DNA from: Gemmatimonadota bacterium | Lineage (GTDB): Bacteria > JAAXHH01 | Direction: 5' to 3' | Length of the DNA: 64,000 nucleotides | Assembly: GCA_009841265.1 (NCBI GenBank) | Contig: VXMB01000009.1 | Span: 541,911-605,910, forward strand | Part shown: piece after piece, positions 1 through 8,271 of the stretch | Layout of the letters: every line of letters starts with the position of its first letter | Position numbering within the stretch: the stretch's first letter is position 1 | Translations under genes and position numbers: made by a program | Notes under the pieces: model-generated | The model's database searches: none | The model's input: the letters and a program-made list of their open reading frames with translations, nothing else | Told to the model about the DNA's origin: nothing

Positions 1-2
1 TT

Positions 3-590
3 CTGCTCGAAACCGGCGAAATGTACGACCTCGGCATCCAGCGGATCGATCGGCTTGCCCTGCATGGCACCAGCCGCCTGCTTGGTTGCCGGGACCCCGC
101 GCTGGCCGGGAGTTTCACGGAACCGGTCACTGTATCGGCCGCTGTATCGCCCGGATCGCCGGGTACGGATCCGGATCCCGGTACTGTAGGCCAGTTGATC
201 GTCGATTTCTGGATTAACTCCAACAAACATCGCAAGGTGCTGTACCGCGGGCTCGATCCCATGGTCATCGTGGGGCTGCAGACCGAGCGCGCCATCCTGA
301 TCCGGCTCTGGGCGATACACGCATCGGGACAGGATTTGGGTGCGGCGAAACCGACTATTCATACACTGACGCCCCAGATTCGGTCGATCGGGAAAACCGG
401 GAGAAACGCACTGGAAGTCCTCGGAGCGCCGGTGCGAAACCGCACCGAACTGAAGGCGCTGATCGAACGGCATCGGGATGAGGTCGCCCGCGTCGGGCGT
501 TCGCTGGCTGAGCAGTATACCTTCGCCTATCCCGAGGTCGTGGAAGCGACGGTCCGAGCCGGCTGGGAGGAGTTTCTTTCCACGGATTGA
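3..590 (+). CDS. C-terminal part of a nucleotidyltransferase-like protein (5' truncated by window edge)
   Basis: The reading frame is open to the first base of the window, so the true start lies upstream and only about 195 C-terminal residues are visible. An ETGEMYDLG stretch is followed by a low-complexity linker rich in Gly, Pro, Ser and Asp, then a helical segment beginning VGQLIVDFWINSNKHRKVL. The order, a FW-containing helix with basic residues followed by a long helical tail, resembles the C-terminal half of aminoglycoside adenylyltransferase-like nucleotidyltransferases. The catalytic GS...DxD part would be off the window, so the assignment is by resemblance only. It faces the ankyrin operon tail-to-tail, 11 bases away. 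Confidence 0.45.
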   Translation: MLETGEMYDLGIQRIDRLALHGTSRLLGCRDPALAGSFTEPVTVSAAVSPGSPGTDPDPGTVGQLIVDFWINSNKHRKVLYRGLDPMVIVGLQTERAILIRLWAIHASGQDLGAAKPTIHTLTPQIRSIGKTGRNALEVLGAPVRNRTELKALIERHRDEVARVGRSLAEQYTFAYPEVVEATVRAGWEEFLSTD

Positions 591-601
591 TGACCCGTCG
601 G

Positions 602-2299
602 TTATGCATCCTCAGCCCTCCACTCCCGAATCAGTTTCGCGATCTCATCTTCTCCTTTATCCGCGGCAATCGCCAGCGGACGGGTCCAGGGCCAGTCGGC
701 CAGGACGGGGTCGGCGCCATGTTCCAGCAGCTGGCCAACCATGCCGGTCTGGCCGTGCTCGACCGCGACGGCCAGGGGCGTGCGGCCATCTTTCTCATCG
801 AGTACGTTCACCGACGCGCCCCGTTCGATCAGGGACCGGGCGGTGGATGCCCAGCCCTGCCGGGCGCAGACGTGCAGGTAGGTCTGGCCCTCGAAAGTGC
901 GGCGGTTCGGATCCAGGCCCGCCGCGACTAGCTTGCCTGTATTCGCGGCGTTGTCGCCCCAGCCCGGCAGGTACTGAAGATCAACCAGGCGTCCCGGCGT
1001 TTCGGGATCGTCGGCCAGCAATGTATCGATCAGTCGCTCGTCTTCCGAACCGATCACCTCGGCGGCCACGTAGGGATCCCGGACCCGTTTTAATTTGCCG
1101 TCCACCAGGTTCCGGAGGGCTACGCGGTCCAGGCTCCAGGACGGCGGGTACACTGCGCCGTGACGTATGAGCAGGTCTCTAGTGGCTTGATCGTCCGTGC
1201 CCGCGGCGCATCCGCAGGAGTCCAGTTCCACGTTGGGATTGGCGCCGCTTTCAAGCAGCAGGGCGACCAGATCCGTCTGCTTGTGCCACACGGCCACGAA
1301 GAGCGCTTCGTCTACGGCGTGTCCGTCGGTGCCCGCTTCGAGCAGCAGTCGAACGATGGGTTCATGTCCTGCGCGCACCGCATAGGACAGGGGGGACCTC
1401 AGGGCGGCATCGCGGTGCTTCTCGGCGGGATGCGCTTCGAGGATCGACACTGCCCTTTCGAAGTCGCCCAGGTGGCAGGCCGCTGAGATGCCGTAATGTG
1501 CGCCGTTCTCTAACAGAAACTCCGTGAGCCCGAGATTTGGATCCGGCGGGTCGAGTCCGAATCCGACATCGAAGGACAAGGTCAGCGGGGTCTTACCGTC
1601 CGCGCGCCGTGAATCAATGGGTACGCCGCGGTCCAGAAACAGCTCGATCAGGTCTTTCCGGCCATTCAGTACGCACAGGTGAAGCCCGTTGTTCCCGTCT
1701 TCGTCCGCTCGCCCGGCCAATTCGGGCCGGCCGCTCAATTCAGATGCAACACGCTCGAATGCAACGCCCTCGAAGTCGCATGCCTTTATGAGATCGGCGA
1801 TCTCCCAGAACGCGGGATCGTAGCCGAGCCGGGCGTTCATCGCTTTCTCGAGTACTGCTGCCACGTCGTCAAAGCCGCGTTCCCGGGCGCCTTCTAGAAG
1901 ACTCCCCCAGGTCGAATTGAATATGTTGAGCCCGGGATCGGCGCCTCGGTCGAGCAGCAGTTGCACGGCATCGGAATGGCCGTGGCGCGCGGCCATGTGC
2001 ACCGGCTGGGTGTACCAGTGCAAGGCGTTCACCAGGCGCGGATCTTCGTCGAGGAGCGCCGCAATGGCCGCCAGATCTCCGGCAGCTCCGGCCTTGAACA
2101 GCGACCAGGCGGCTTCTCCGTCGATCCAGTCGGTCTCGTCGCCCCAGCGGTCGTCGTAGTAGGGCCGTCCGTAATCGGGACCCAGACCCGGACAGATCAT
2201 GAACCCGGTCCGGCAAGCGTACAGGTGCACCCGCCCCCGGAACTTCCCGGGAAACGCCATGCGCGCGGCGCGATCGGGGTACTTTCCTTTGATTTTCAC
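602..2299 (-). CDS. Ankyrin-repeat protein (565 aa)
   Basis: Cytoplasmic-type repeat protein with at least ten ankyrin units and no signal peptide or membrane segment. A cap, GDLAAIAALLDEDPRLVN, precedes the first repeat, and units such as TPLAVAVEHGQTGMVGQLL and GADPVLADW close the protein. The frame is open further upstream to a TTG at 2398, but GTG at 2299 has a GGAG seven bases before it, whereas the TTG has no good site, so GTG is preferred. It is the last gene of a three-gene operon with 2395-3303 and 3307-3717. Its N- and C-terminal repeats align with those of the proteins at 14449 and 30170, marking it as a paralogue. Its binding partner cannot be told from the sequence. Confidence 0.85.
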   Translation of the reverse strand: MKIKGKYPDRAARMAFPGKFRGRVHLYACRTGFMICPGLGPDYGRPYYDDRWGDETDWIDGEAAWSLFKAGAAGDLAAIAALLDEDPRLVNALHWYTQPVHMAARHGHSDAVQLLLDRGADPGLNIFNSTWGSLLEGARERGFDDVAAVLEKAMNARLGYDPAFWEIADLIKACDFEGVAFERVASELSGRPELAGRADEDGNNGLHLCVLNGRKDLIELFLDRGVPIDSRRADGKTPLTLSFDVGFGLDPPDPNLGLTEFLLENGAHYGISAACHLGDFERAVSILEAHPAEKHRDAALRSPLSYAVRAGHEPIVRLLLEAGTDGHAVDEALFVAVWHKQTDLVALLLESGANPNVELDSCGCAAGTDDQATRDLLIRHGAVYPPSWSLDRVALRNLVDGKLKRVRDPYVAAEVIGSEDERLIDTLLADDPETPGRLVDLQYLPGWGDNAANTGKLVAAGLDPNRRTFEGQTYLHVCARQGWASTARSLIERGASVNVLDEKDGRTPLAVAVEHGQTGMVGQLLEHGADPVLADWPWTRPLAIAADKGEDEIAKLIREWRAEDA

Positions 2300-2394
2300 T
2301 GCGTTGCTCCAAACCGTTGCTCGATGATGCCGATCCGTTACCCGATCGACCCTGTTGTGTTGCCTGGCAGATGCCGCCCGGCCGATCCTCGTTT

Positions 2395-3303
2395 TCAACC
2401 GGTGTGGCCGCCAAGTTCAACCAGCGTGTGGAATGCCGTCCGTCCCCTCGCGGAGGCTGCACAGTCCAGCGGCGTTCTGCCCCCGTGGTCCAGCGCGTCC
2501 GGGTCGGCGCCGGCTTCGATCAAGGCGCGGACCGTATCGGTTCCCGTTCCTCTCGCGCAGACCAGGTGCAGCGCGGTACGGCCTTCACCATCCCGGAGGT
2601 TGGGATCAGCCCCAAGATCCAGGAGAAGACGGACCCGCTTGCCGTGACCGTGATTGGCGTCGTGGTGCAGTAGGGTGCGACCGTCCACCCACTCGTTGAT
2701 GTCCCAACCGTGCCTGACCAGCAGTTCAAGGCCCTCGGCCATCGACGCGCTCGGCGTATGCTTGAGTCCGCCCCGGTTCGGTTCCGCGCCGTTTTCCAGC
2801 AGGAATCGCGCGCCTTCCACGGTGCCGAATCGCAGTTGCATCATGAGCGGGGTTTCCCCGGCGCACCCCACGGTAGTCAGGGCGTTCACGTCGGCCCCAG
2901 CGCCCAGCAGTAGACTGCCGACAGGGACGGACCGCCAGTGATGTATCGCCAGGGCGATCCCCCGGCCTCCGGTGAACTCGGCATGTACGAGTTTGGGATC
3001 GTCCGACAGCCCGGACCGGACCGCTTCGATCCGGTCCGCCATCACGGCATCCCTGCAGGCGCGCACCCGATCGGGAATCAGAAGGTCCGCGATCGCCCGG
3101 TGGACCGGCTTATAGCAGTGGCCGCAATTTCGGCGGACGAACTCCCGCAGCAGAGGGTGGGCCGCGATCCCGTCGTAGCCTGCGAGCCGTGGCCGGCTTT
3201 CGACAGCGGCCTGCGCGGCTTTCAGATCCCCTCGTGCAAACATCGCAAGGAAGGCTTCGTCAGATCCGGACTCCATACCGGTTGGACCCTCCGGGTACGT
3301 CAT
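2395..3303 (-). CDS. Ankyrin-repeat protein (302 aa)
   Basis: The N-terminal cap GDLKAAQAAVESRPRLAG is followed by a Cys/His-containing segment (FVRRNCGHCYKPVHRAIADLL) and then five or six ankyrin units, including GADPNLRDGEGRTALHLVC and GADPDALDHGGRTPLDCA. No export signal or catalytic domain is visible. The ATG lies three bases after the stop of the membrane protein gene at 3307, which indicates co-transcription and probably translational coupling. A second in-frame ATG nine codons in has a GGAGGG ten bases upstream and could be the true start. The CxxC-like N-terminal segment is unlike the other ankyrin proteins here. Confidence 0.83.
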   Translation of the reverse strand: MTYPEGPTGMESGSDEAFLAMFARGDLKAAQAAVESRPRLAGYDGIAAHPLLREFVRRNCGHCYKPVHRAIADLLIPDRVRACRDAVMADRIEAVRSGLSDDPKLVHAEFTGGRGIALAIHHWRSVPVGSLLLGAGADVNALTTVGCAGETPLMMQLRFGTVEGARFLLENGAEPNRGGLKHTPSASMAEGLELLVRHGWDINEWVDGRTLLHHDANHGHGKRVRLLLDLGADPNLRDGEGRTALHLVCARGTGTDTVRALIEAGADPDALDHGGRTPLDCAASARGRTAFHTLVELGGHTG

Positions 3304-3306
3304 GTC

Positions 3307-3717
3307 TCAATCTCTGGCAGCCAACCGCCCGCCGATCCATGCCATAGGCAGATACCCACCGACCAGGTCCATCGCGATGAACCAGCCCGGCGCGGGCAGC
3401 ATCATGGCGTTGGCGATGCCGCCGAGGAGGAACAGCGATCCGATGAGCATGGATAGCTTCAGCCTGTGCCCCGACGCAATCTTCACGGCCAGATACGCGC
3501 CTGCCAGGGTGCCGGCCGCATGGACCAGAAAGGGAAAGACGAAATGCCGGAACTGAAACAGGTGCATGGACGACGCCAGGGATTCCATATCCGTTACGTC
3601 GACGCCGGGCGGCGGCGGAATGACCATAGGACTTAACACTATCAGGCCCATGTTGACCGCGCTGCCGGCCGCCATGCCCAGGACCACCGCCAGGACGATT
3701 CTGACCGTTTTACCCAT
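3307..3717 (-). CDS. Small four-helix membrane protein (136 aa)
   Basis: About four hydrophobic segments are visible: residues 5-30, 55-78, 86-106 and 111-130. A short PPPPGVDVTDMESL loop follows the first one. An AGGAGG lies seven bases before the ATG, which fixes the start. It resembles small uncharacterised inner-membrane proteins and no family can be named safely. It is the first gene of an operon with two ankyrin-repeat proteins, so it may be the membrane anchor or partner of one of them; this is inference from position only. The upstream region carries phased repeats (3752-3803) that could be its operator. Confidence 0.75.
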   Translation of the reverse strand: MGKTVRIVLAVVLGMAAGSAVNMGLIVLSPMVIPPPPGVDVTDMESLASSMHLFQFRHFVFPFLVHAAGTLAGAYLAVKIASGHRLKLSMLIGSLFLLGGIANAMMLPAPGWFIAMDLVGGYLPMAWIGGRLAARD

Positions 3718-4055
3718 GGTGTGCCCTCCTGGTCAGGTGAGGAGAATGGCTGCGTATTTACATCGTATAGACACGAATAGACACGTATATACATCGTATA
3801 GACTTCTAAACCTGAAATCGCTTGTTCCACCCACGGTCCACAACCGGCCAGGTTCCGGCCGGATCCATGCCTGGTGCGAATTCCGGTTGCTGTGAAATCT
3901 ACCCCCAACTGGACGTGCAGGCAAAGCAAATCACCGGCAGATAATGGCCTTGTCCGGTATTCGTCCCGGAAGTACGTTGGTTTTCGTCGTCCGAATCCAG
4001 TCGGACCTCAGCGTGCCATCCGCTTAAGACAGATGAAGCTTGCAAGGGAGCAGAC
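3718..4055. other. Divergent intergenic region (338 bp) with phased repeats
   Basis: This non-coding stretch separates the leftward membrane protein-ankyrin operon from the rightward SelA-like gene. The part nearest the operon (3752-3803) is AT-rich and carries repeated elements annotated separately. A weak rightward promoter-like pair, TTGTCC at 3950 and TACGTT at 3973 with 17 bp between, may serve the SelA-like gene. I see no credible small gene or RNA in it; the short open frames that cross it lack ribosome-binding sites and family resemblance. Confidence 0.6.
3752..3803. repeat. Helically phased direct repeats, candidate operator
   Basis: Two 21 bp copies (3752-3772 and 3783-3803) match at 19 of 21 positions and both end in CATCGTATAGAC. 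A third shorter copy, CGAATAGAC, sits between them at 3774-3782. The three nonamer cores start at 3764, 3774 and 3795, that is 10 and 21 bp apart, or one and two turns of B-DNA. They lie 35-86 bases upstream of the membrane protein start codon. Such spacing is typical of cooperative binding sites on one face of the helix; the binding protein is unknown. Confidence 0.5.
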
Positions 4056-5138
4056 ATGGGAGTTTACGAGGAACTGGGCATCCGGCCGTTCATCAACGCC
4101 GCGGACCACTACACGCGGTACGGCGGGTCGATCATGTGGCCTTGCGCGGTAGAAGCCATGGTCGAAGCGTCCCGCCAGTACGTCAACCTGTTCGAGATGC
4201 AGACCCGGGTCGGCGAGGCCATCGCCGAGTTGACGGGGAACGAAGCCGCCTACGTGAGCTGCGGCGCCGCGGGCGGGATCGCGCTGGCGGTCGCGGCCTG
4301 CATGGCCGGCACGGATCCGGAAAGGATCGTACAACTGCCCGATACGACGGGCATGAAGAACGAGGTGATCGTGCACCGGTGCGCGCGGTTTTACGAGGAT
4401 ATTGCCATCCAGGTTCCCGGGGCGACGATCGTGGAAATGGGCGACGAGCGCGGCGCCACGGTACCACAGCTCGCCGCGTGCATCAACGAGCGTACGGCCG
4501 CGGTGTTGACCCTGTCTCCGTGGGGCCGCATGCTGCCCATCGACCGGATTGTCCACATCGCCCACGGACACGGCGTACCGGTACTCGTGGACGCGGCGTT
4601 CAGTATCCCGCCCAAGGCCAATTTCCGATACTTCACCCGCGAACTGGGAGTCGATGCCATCATCGCCAGCGGCGGCAAGGCGATCCGCGGCCCCCAGACC
4701 ACCGGGCTCGTCATCGGCAGGAAGTCCATCGTGGAAGCATGCGCCGCCCACGGCAATCCTAATCGGGCCATCGGCCGCACGATGAAGGTCGGCAAGGAAG
4801 AACTGGCCGGTATCTACGCGGCGGTAAAGTACATCATGGAAAGAGATGAGGACGCGGTCCGCAGGGAAGTCAACCGTATGGGGCTGGATATCCGAAAGGG
4901 GTTGTCCCCGTCCTCCCTGGTGAAGTCGGTCAAGCGGAGCGGCGACGTGGTCTCGGTTGACATCGACCTCGCCCGGGCCGGGTGGTCGGACCAGGAATTT
5001 GAGCGGCTGTTGCTCGCCGGCGAACCTTCGATCGTGACCTGGTGCAGGAACGGAAGCTTCCGGGTGAAACTGGGTACGCTGCAGCCGGGCGAGGTGGACC
5101 GGGTGATCCGACGGCTGCGGGAACTGCTATGCGACTGA
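4056..5138 (+). CDS. SelA-like PLP-dependent enzyme (fold type I, 360 aa)
   Basis: Resembles the SelA/DgaE-like branch of fold type I PLP enzymes. The probable Schiff-base lysine is K208 in ASGGKAIRGPQTTG, and the cofactor-ring aspartate D179 lies in PVLVDAAF. The family signature NEAAYVSCGAAGGIALAVAA is at residues 62-81. At 360 residues it lacks the N-terminal domain of true selenocysteine synthase (about 460 residues), so it more likely acts on a small amino compound, such as an amino-sugar acid ammonia-lyase, than on tRNA. The ATG is preceded by AAGGGAG. It is followed after 15 bases by sfsA and may be co-transcribed with it. Confidence 0.75.
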   Translation: MGVYEELGIRPFINAADHYTRYGGSIMWPCAVEAMVEASRQYVNLFEMQTRVGEAIAELTGNEAAYVSCGAAGGIALAVAACMAGTDPERIVQLPDTTGMKNEVIVHRCARFYEDIAIQVPGATIVEMGDERGATVPQLAACINERTAAVLTLSPWGRMLPIDRIVHIAHGHGVPVLVDAAFSIPPKANFRYFTRELGVDAIIASGGKAIRGPQTTGLVIGRKSIVEACAAHGNPNRAIGRTMKVGKEELAGIYAAVKYIMERDEDAVRREVNRMGLDIRKGLSPSSLVKSVKRSGDVVSVDIDLARAGWSDQEFERLLLAGEPSIVTWCRNGSFRVKLGTLQPGEVDRVIRRLRELLCD

Positions 5139-5153
5139 GCGTGCAGGATCGGC

Positions 5154-6260
5154 ATGTCACCTGAACCTTCGTTCTATTCGCCCATTACTTCCCTCTCCCT
5201 CGTCGAGGGGACGTATCTGTCGCGGCCCAACCGATTCAGCGTAACGTGCCTGGTCGACGGCATGGAGGAGTACGTCTTCATGCCGAATCCCGGCAGGATG
5301 AGGGAACTGCTTCTGCCAGGGGTAATGCTGATCCTCGCTGATCACGGCCCGCAGGCAAACCGAAAGACTCGGTATACGGTGATGGCCGTGCGCTACCGGG
5401 AGCGCATCGTGTTCCTCCACACCCATCTGAACAACCTCGCGGCGCGCAACCTGGTCGAAGGCAGGGCGGTCCCCGGACTGAGGTACTTCGCGGTCGCGGG
5501 ATCGGAGATGACCGTTGGCCCCCACCGGTTCGACCTTCTCTTGCGGGACACCGCGGCGGACCTGTACCTGGAAGTGAAATCCTGCACCCTGTCCGCGAAC
5601 GGGATCGCCATGTTTCCCGACGCGGTCACGGAACGGGGGCGCAGGCATCTGCTGGCCCTGGCACAGATGCACGCGGAGGGAAAGCGGGGCGCCCTGCTGT
5701 TCCTGATTCACCACGGAAACGCCAGGGCTTTTCTGCCGGATTATCACACGGATTTCGCATTTGCCAAGGCATTCTGCGACGTGAAGGACCGACTGCCCGT
5801 CCTGGCCGTTGCCCTGGAGTGGACACCGGACCTGCGATTCCGAGTCTCGAATCCGAGGGTAATCATTCCGTGGGACACCATCCGCACAGAATGTGTGGAC
5901 TGCGGCCACCTGGTCTGCGTCGCGCGTGGTGGGACGGGATACCGGATTACACTGACACGCTATTCGGACGAACTCTCGCGAAAGTTAGTAATGCGGATGC
6001 GAACGCGCACACGCACTCGTGCGGGTCGCGCGGACCGCCCAGGCCGCCCAGGCCGTGCAGGTGCTGTATACCCCGTCCGGTCCTCCATCGACGCTTCGGA
6101 GAGTATGGCGGGCATGCTTTCAGGGCTTTATGGTAACCCGTCAGAAGACGCCGACGGCTGGACGTTCAGGTGTGCAACCGACCCGGTACCAACGCCCGAG
6201 TTTCAAGAGGCGCTCCTGGACTTCCGCATGCCGCGCCGGCTGCGACCGGGTTCGCACTGA
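5154..6260 (+). CDS. sfsA: SfsA family protein with C-terminal extension (368 aa)
   Basis: Residues 1 to about 245 match the SfsA family (sugar fermentation stimulation protein A, with nucleic acid-binding and nuclease-like features). Hallmarks are MPNPGRMRELL near residue 41, YLEVKSCTL with the conserved Glu and Lys, and FPDAVTERGRRHLLAL. The usual length is about 230-240 residues. Here some 120 residues follow, starting with a CVDCGHLVC segment, then a low-complexity basic run built from RT and PGR units, and a tail that I do not recognise. The base composition of the extension (CCGCCCAGG tandem copies near 6037) suggests slippage-driven expansion. The start has an AGGA a few bases upstream. 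Confidence 0.88.
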   Translation: MSPEPSFYSPITSLSLVEGTYLSRPNRFSVTCLVDGMEEYVFMPNPGRMRELLLPGVMLILADHGPQANRKTRYTVMAVRYRERIVFLHTHLNNLAARNLVEGRAVPGLRYFAVAGSEMTVGPHRFDLLLRDTAADLYLEVKSCTLSANGIAMFPDAVTERGRRHLLALAQMHAEGKRGALLFLIHHGNARAFLPDYHTDFAFAKAFCDVKDRLPVLAVALEWTPDLRFRVSNPRVIIPWDTIRTECVDCGHLVCVARGGTGYRITLTRYSDELSRKLVMRMRTRTRTRAGRADRPGRPGRAGAVYPVRSSIDASESMAGMLSGLYGNPSEDADGWTFRCATDPVPTPEFQEALLDFRMPRRLRPGSH

Positions 6261-6284
6261 AACGCCTTTCATCGAAGCAGCGTC

Positions 6285-6896
6285 TTAGCTGAGCAACTGC
6301 TGCACGTCCGGCGACCGGTGGTTGCGGACCGCGTAGTCCAGCGGCGTTTCTCCCCGGGAGGATTTTGCCGACCGGTCCGCGCCGTGGGCCAGGAGCGTTT
6401 CGATGATTACCCAGTCGGCCCCCGCGGCGGCGAAATGCAGGGCCGTTTCACCGTATACGTGTCCGGGGTCGGTCGTCGGCGCGTCTTCGTGGCAGGCCTG
6501 ATCGACGCTGGCGCCGTTCTCGAGGAATAAACGCACGACGTCCGGGAGGTTGTGCTGGACCGCCACGTGCAATCCCGTGACGCCGTTCATGGGCTGGGCG
6601 AGATTGATGTCGGCGCCCGCTTCCAGGTAGAGGCGCAGGTACCGCAGTTGGCCTCGGTACGCGGAAAACGTCATGAGGATGCCCTCGTCGAATCCCGCGA
6701 AGTTCACTTCAGTACCCACGGAAAAAAGGTATCTCATGATCTCGTAATGTTCATCGGTTTCCTGCTGAGGCGGAATGTGGGCGGGGGTAATGATCGCCGC
6801 ATCGGCGCCAAGCTCGATCGCCCTGTACACTTTCGCCGGGTCGCCATTCTCCACGGCGTCGATCAAGGTCGAGTTCAGGTCTGCATGTCCGGACAC
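6285..6896 (-). CDS. Ankyrin-repeat protein (203 aa)
   Basis: Five to six ankyrin units fill the protein, for example GADINLAQPMNGVTGLHVAV and ETALHFAAAGADWVIIETLL, with NHRSPDVQQLLS at the end. It lacks the GDLxxxxxLLxxxPxL cap found in the other nine ankyrin proteins of the window and begins instead with ADLNSTLIDAVENGDPAKVYRAI. The frame is open to an ATG at 6956, but GTG at 6896 has a GTGAGGTGAT site just upstream and the residues before it look non-native, so GTG is chosen. Convergent with sfsA and divergent from dinB. Confidence 0.8.
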   Translation of the reverse strand: MSGHADLNSTLIDAVENGDPAKVYRAIELGADAAIITPAHIPPQQETDEHYEIMRYLFSVGTEVNFAGFDEGILMTFSAYRGQLRYLRLYLEAGADINLAQPMNGVTGLHVAVQHNLPDVVRLFLENGASVDQACHEDAPTTDPGHVYGETALHFAAAGADWVIIETLLAHGADRSAKSSRGETPLDYAVRNHRSPDVQQLLS

Positions 6897-6961
6897 GATC
6901 ACCTCACTTCCGCCGGCCGCCCTGGGAAAAAACGCCCTGAGCCTACAGGTCAACAAAGCCC

Positions 6962-6990
6962 TTGTATGCCAGCCGTGCGTTTAGTTTAAT
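6962..6990 (+). promoter_or_regulatory. Candidate promoter of dinB
   Basis: TTGTAT at 6962-6967 and TTTAAT at 6985-6990 are separated by 17 bp. Transcription would begin near 6997, that is almost at the annotated ATG (6994), so either the transcript is nearly leaderless or translation begins downstream, before the YRPRTILHADMD segment. Confidence 0.4.
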
Positions 6991-6993
6991 AGG

Positions 6994-7017
6994 ATGTATA
7001 GTACTCGGTCAATACAT
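6994..7017. promoter_or_regulatory. Inverted repeat at dinB start, candidate operator
   Basis: ATGTAT (6994-6999) and ATACAT (7012-7017) form a 6 bp inverted repeat with a 12 bp spacer, immediately downstream of the proposed -10 element. Position and symmetry would suit a repressor such as a LexA-type protein, but the sequence is not the E. coli or Bacillus SOS box. Confidence 0.3.
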
Positions 7018-8214
7018 TCACTTCCACGCCTGCTTACATCTACAGTGTATCGCCCACGCACCATTCTGCACGCGGATATGGATGCCTTCTTCGCGGCCGT
7101 CGAGCAGCGGGACCGTCCCGAACTGCGCGGCAAACCGGTCATCGTCGGAGGCGACGGGCCGCGGTCCGTCGTTTCCACCTGTTCCTACGAGGCGCGCGAA
7201 TTCGGCGTACACTCCGCCATGCCGGGCACGACGGCCAGGAAGCTGTGTCCACAAGGGATCTTCCTGCCCGTCAGATCGGAGGCCTACGGAGCGGTTTCAC
7301 GGCAGGTCCAGGAGATCTTCCACCGGTATACGCCCCTCGTCGAGCCGTTGTCGCTTGACGAGGCATTCCTGGACGTCACCGGTTCGTCGCAGCTGTTCGG
7401 AGACGGCGAAGCGATCGCCCGGTCGATCAAGGCGGACGTGCTGAAGGAAACGCGCCTTACCATATCCGTCGGCGTGTCGCCGTGCAAATTCGTGGCCAAA
7501 GTGGCTTCCGACCTGGACAAGCCCGATGGCCTGGTGATCGTCCCGCCGGACCGCGTACTGGATTTTCTGGCGCCTCTGCCCGTTTCCTGCCTATGGGGCG
7601 CGGGCAGGGACATGCAGGAACGCATGGTCCGTCTCGGACTCCGGACGATCGGGGACGTGCAGCGGCGATCATCGGAGGAACTGCAACGGCTGCTCGGCAG
7701 CGCCGCCGGCGCACATTTCGCGCAGATCTCCCGGGGGCAGGACGACCGGCCCGTAGTGACCGGGCATCCCGCGAAGTCGGTCGGCCACGAAAACACGTTC
7801 GGCACGGACCTGGCGGACCGGGAGGAATGTCACGGCGTGCTGGTGGACCAGAGCGACAAGGTGGGACGTCGGCTGCGGAAAGCGGGGCGACTGGGCAGGA
7901 CGGTCCGGGTCAAGGTCCGGTTCGGGGATTTCAAGACCCTCACCCGGCAGGCGGCCGTGGCGCCGACAGACAACGACTTCGTCATCGGCAAGGCGGCCGT
8001 GGAACTGTTCGACGGTGTTTGGGACGGCAAGACGGGCATTCGGCTGCTCGGCGTGGCCGTCGGCAACCTGGTTAGACCGGAGGAGCCCGTGCAAACCGAT
8101 CTCTTCACGGAAGGCGACCGGCAGTCGGATCGTCTCGTGCGCGCGCTCGACACCATACGGGACCGCTACGGCCGCCGCGCCATACGACACGGCGCATCCA
8201 CAATGAAAGCCTGA
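6994..8214 (+). CDS. dinB: DNA polymerase IV (Y family)
   Basis: Translesion DNA polymerase. The catalytic aspartate is D28 in HADMDAFFAAVEQ, with D122-E123 in SLDEAFLDVTG. The steric-gate FF, the YEAREFGVHSAMP block of the fingers and the C-terminal little-finger domain (about residues 255-370) are all present. At 406 residues it is slightly longer than usual because of about 20 N-terminal residues before ILHADMD. An alternative start is GTG at 7042. It stands alone between an ankyrin gene and a GyrI-like gene. Together with uvrA, polB and the glycosylase at 28745 it adds to a repair-rich neighbourhood. Confidence 0.93.
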   Translation: MYSTRSIHSLPRLLTSTVYRPRTILHADMDAFFAAVEQRDRPELRGKPVIVGGDGPRSVVSTCSYEAREFGVHSAMPGTTARKLCPQGIFLPVRSEAYGAVSRQVQEIFHRYTPLVEPLSLDEAFLDVTGSSQLFGDGEAIARSIKADVLKETRLTISVGVSPCKFVAKVASDLDKPDGLVIVPPDRVLDFLAPLPVSCLWGAGRDMQERMVRLGLRTIGDVQRRSSEELQRLLGSAAGAHFAQISRGQDDRPVVTGHPAKSVGHENTFGTDLADREECHGVLVDQSDKVGRRLRKAGRLGRTVRVKVRFGDFKTLTRQAAVAPTDNDFVIGKAAVELFDGVWDGKTGIRLLGVAVGNLVRPEEPVQTDLFTEGDRQSDRLVRALDTIRDRYGRRAIRHGASTMKA

Positions 8215-8271
8215 TCGGCGATATTAGCCTGATCCGCGTTCGCACCTACGCATAACAGGGACGGGAGGACT

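Noticed and set aside
3752..3803. CRISPR array or origin iterons
   Set aside because: Only two and a half copies with no constant-length spacers, and no cas, dnaA or parAB gene nearby; an operator fits better.
4056..5138. SelA (selenocysteine synthase) as evidence for a selenocysteine system next to the UGA gene
   Set aside because: The protein lacks the N-terminal domain of true SelA and is more like other SelA-related PLP enzymes; it cannot be used as support for recoding.
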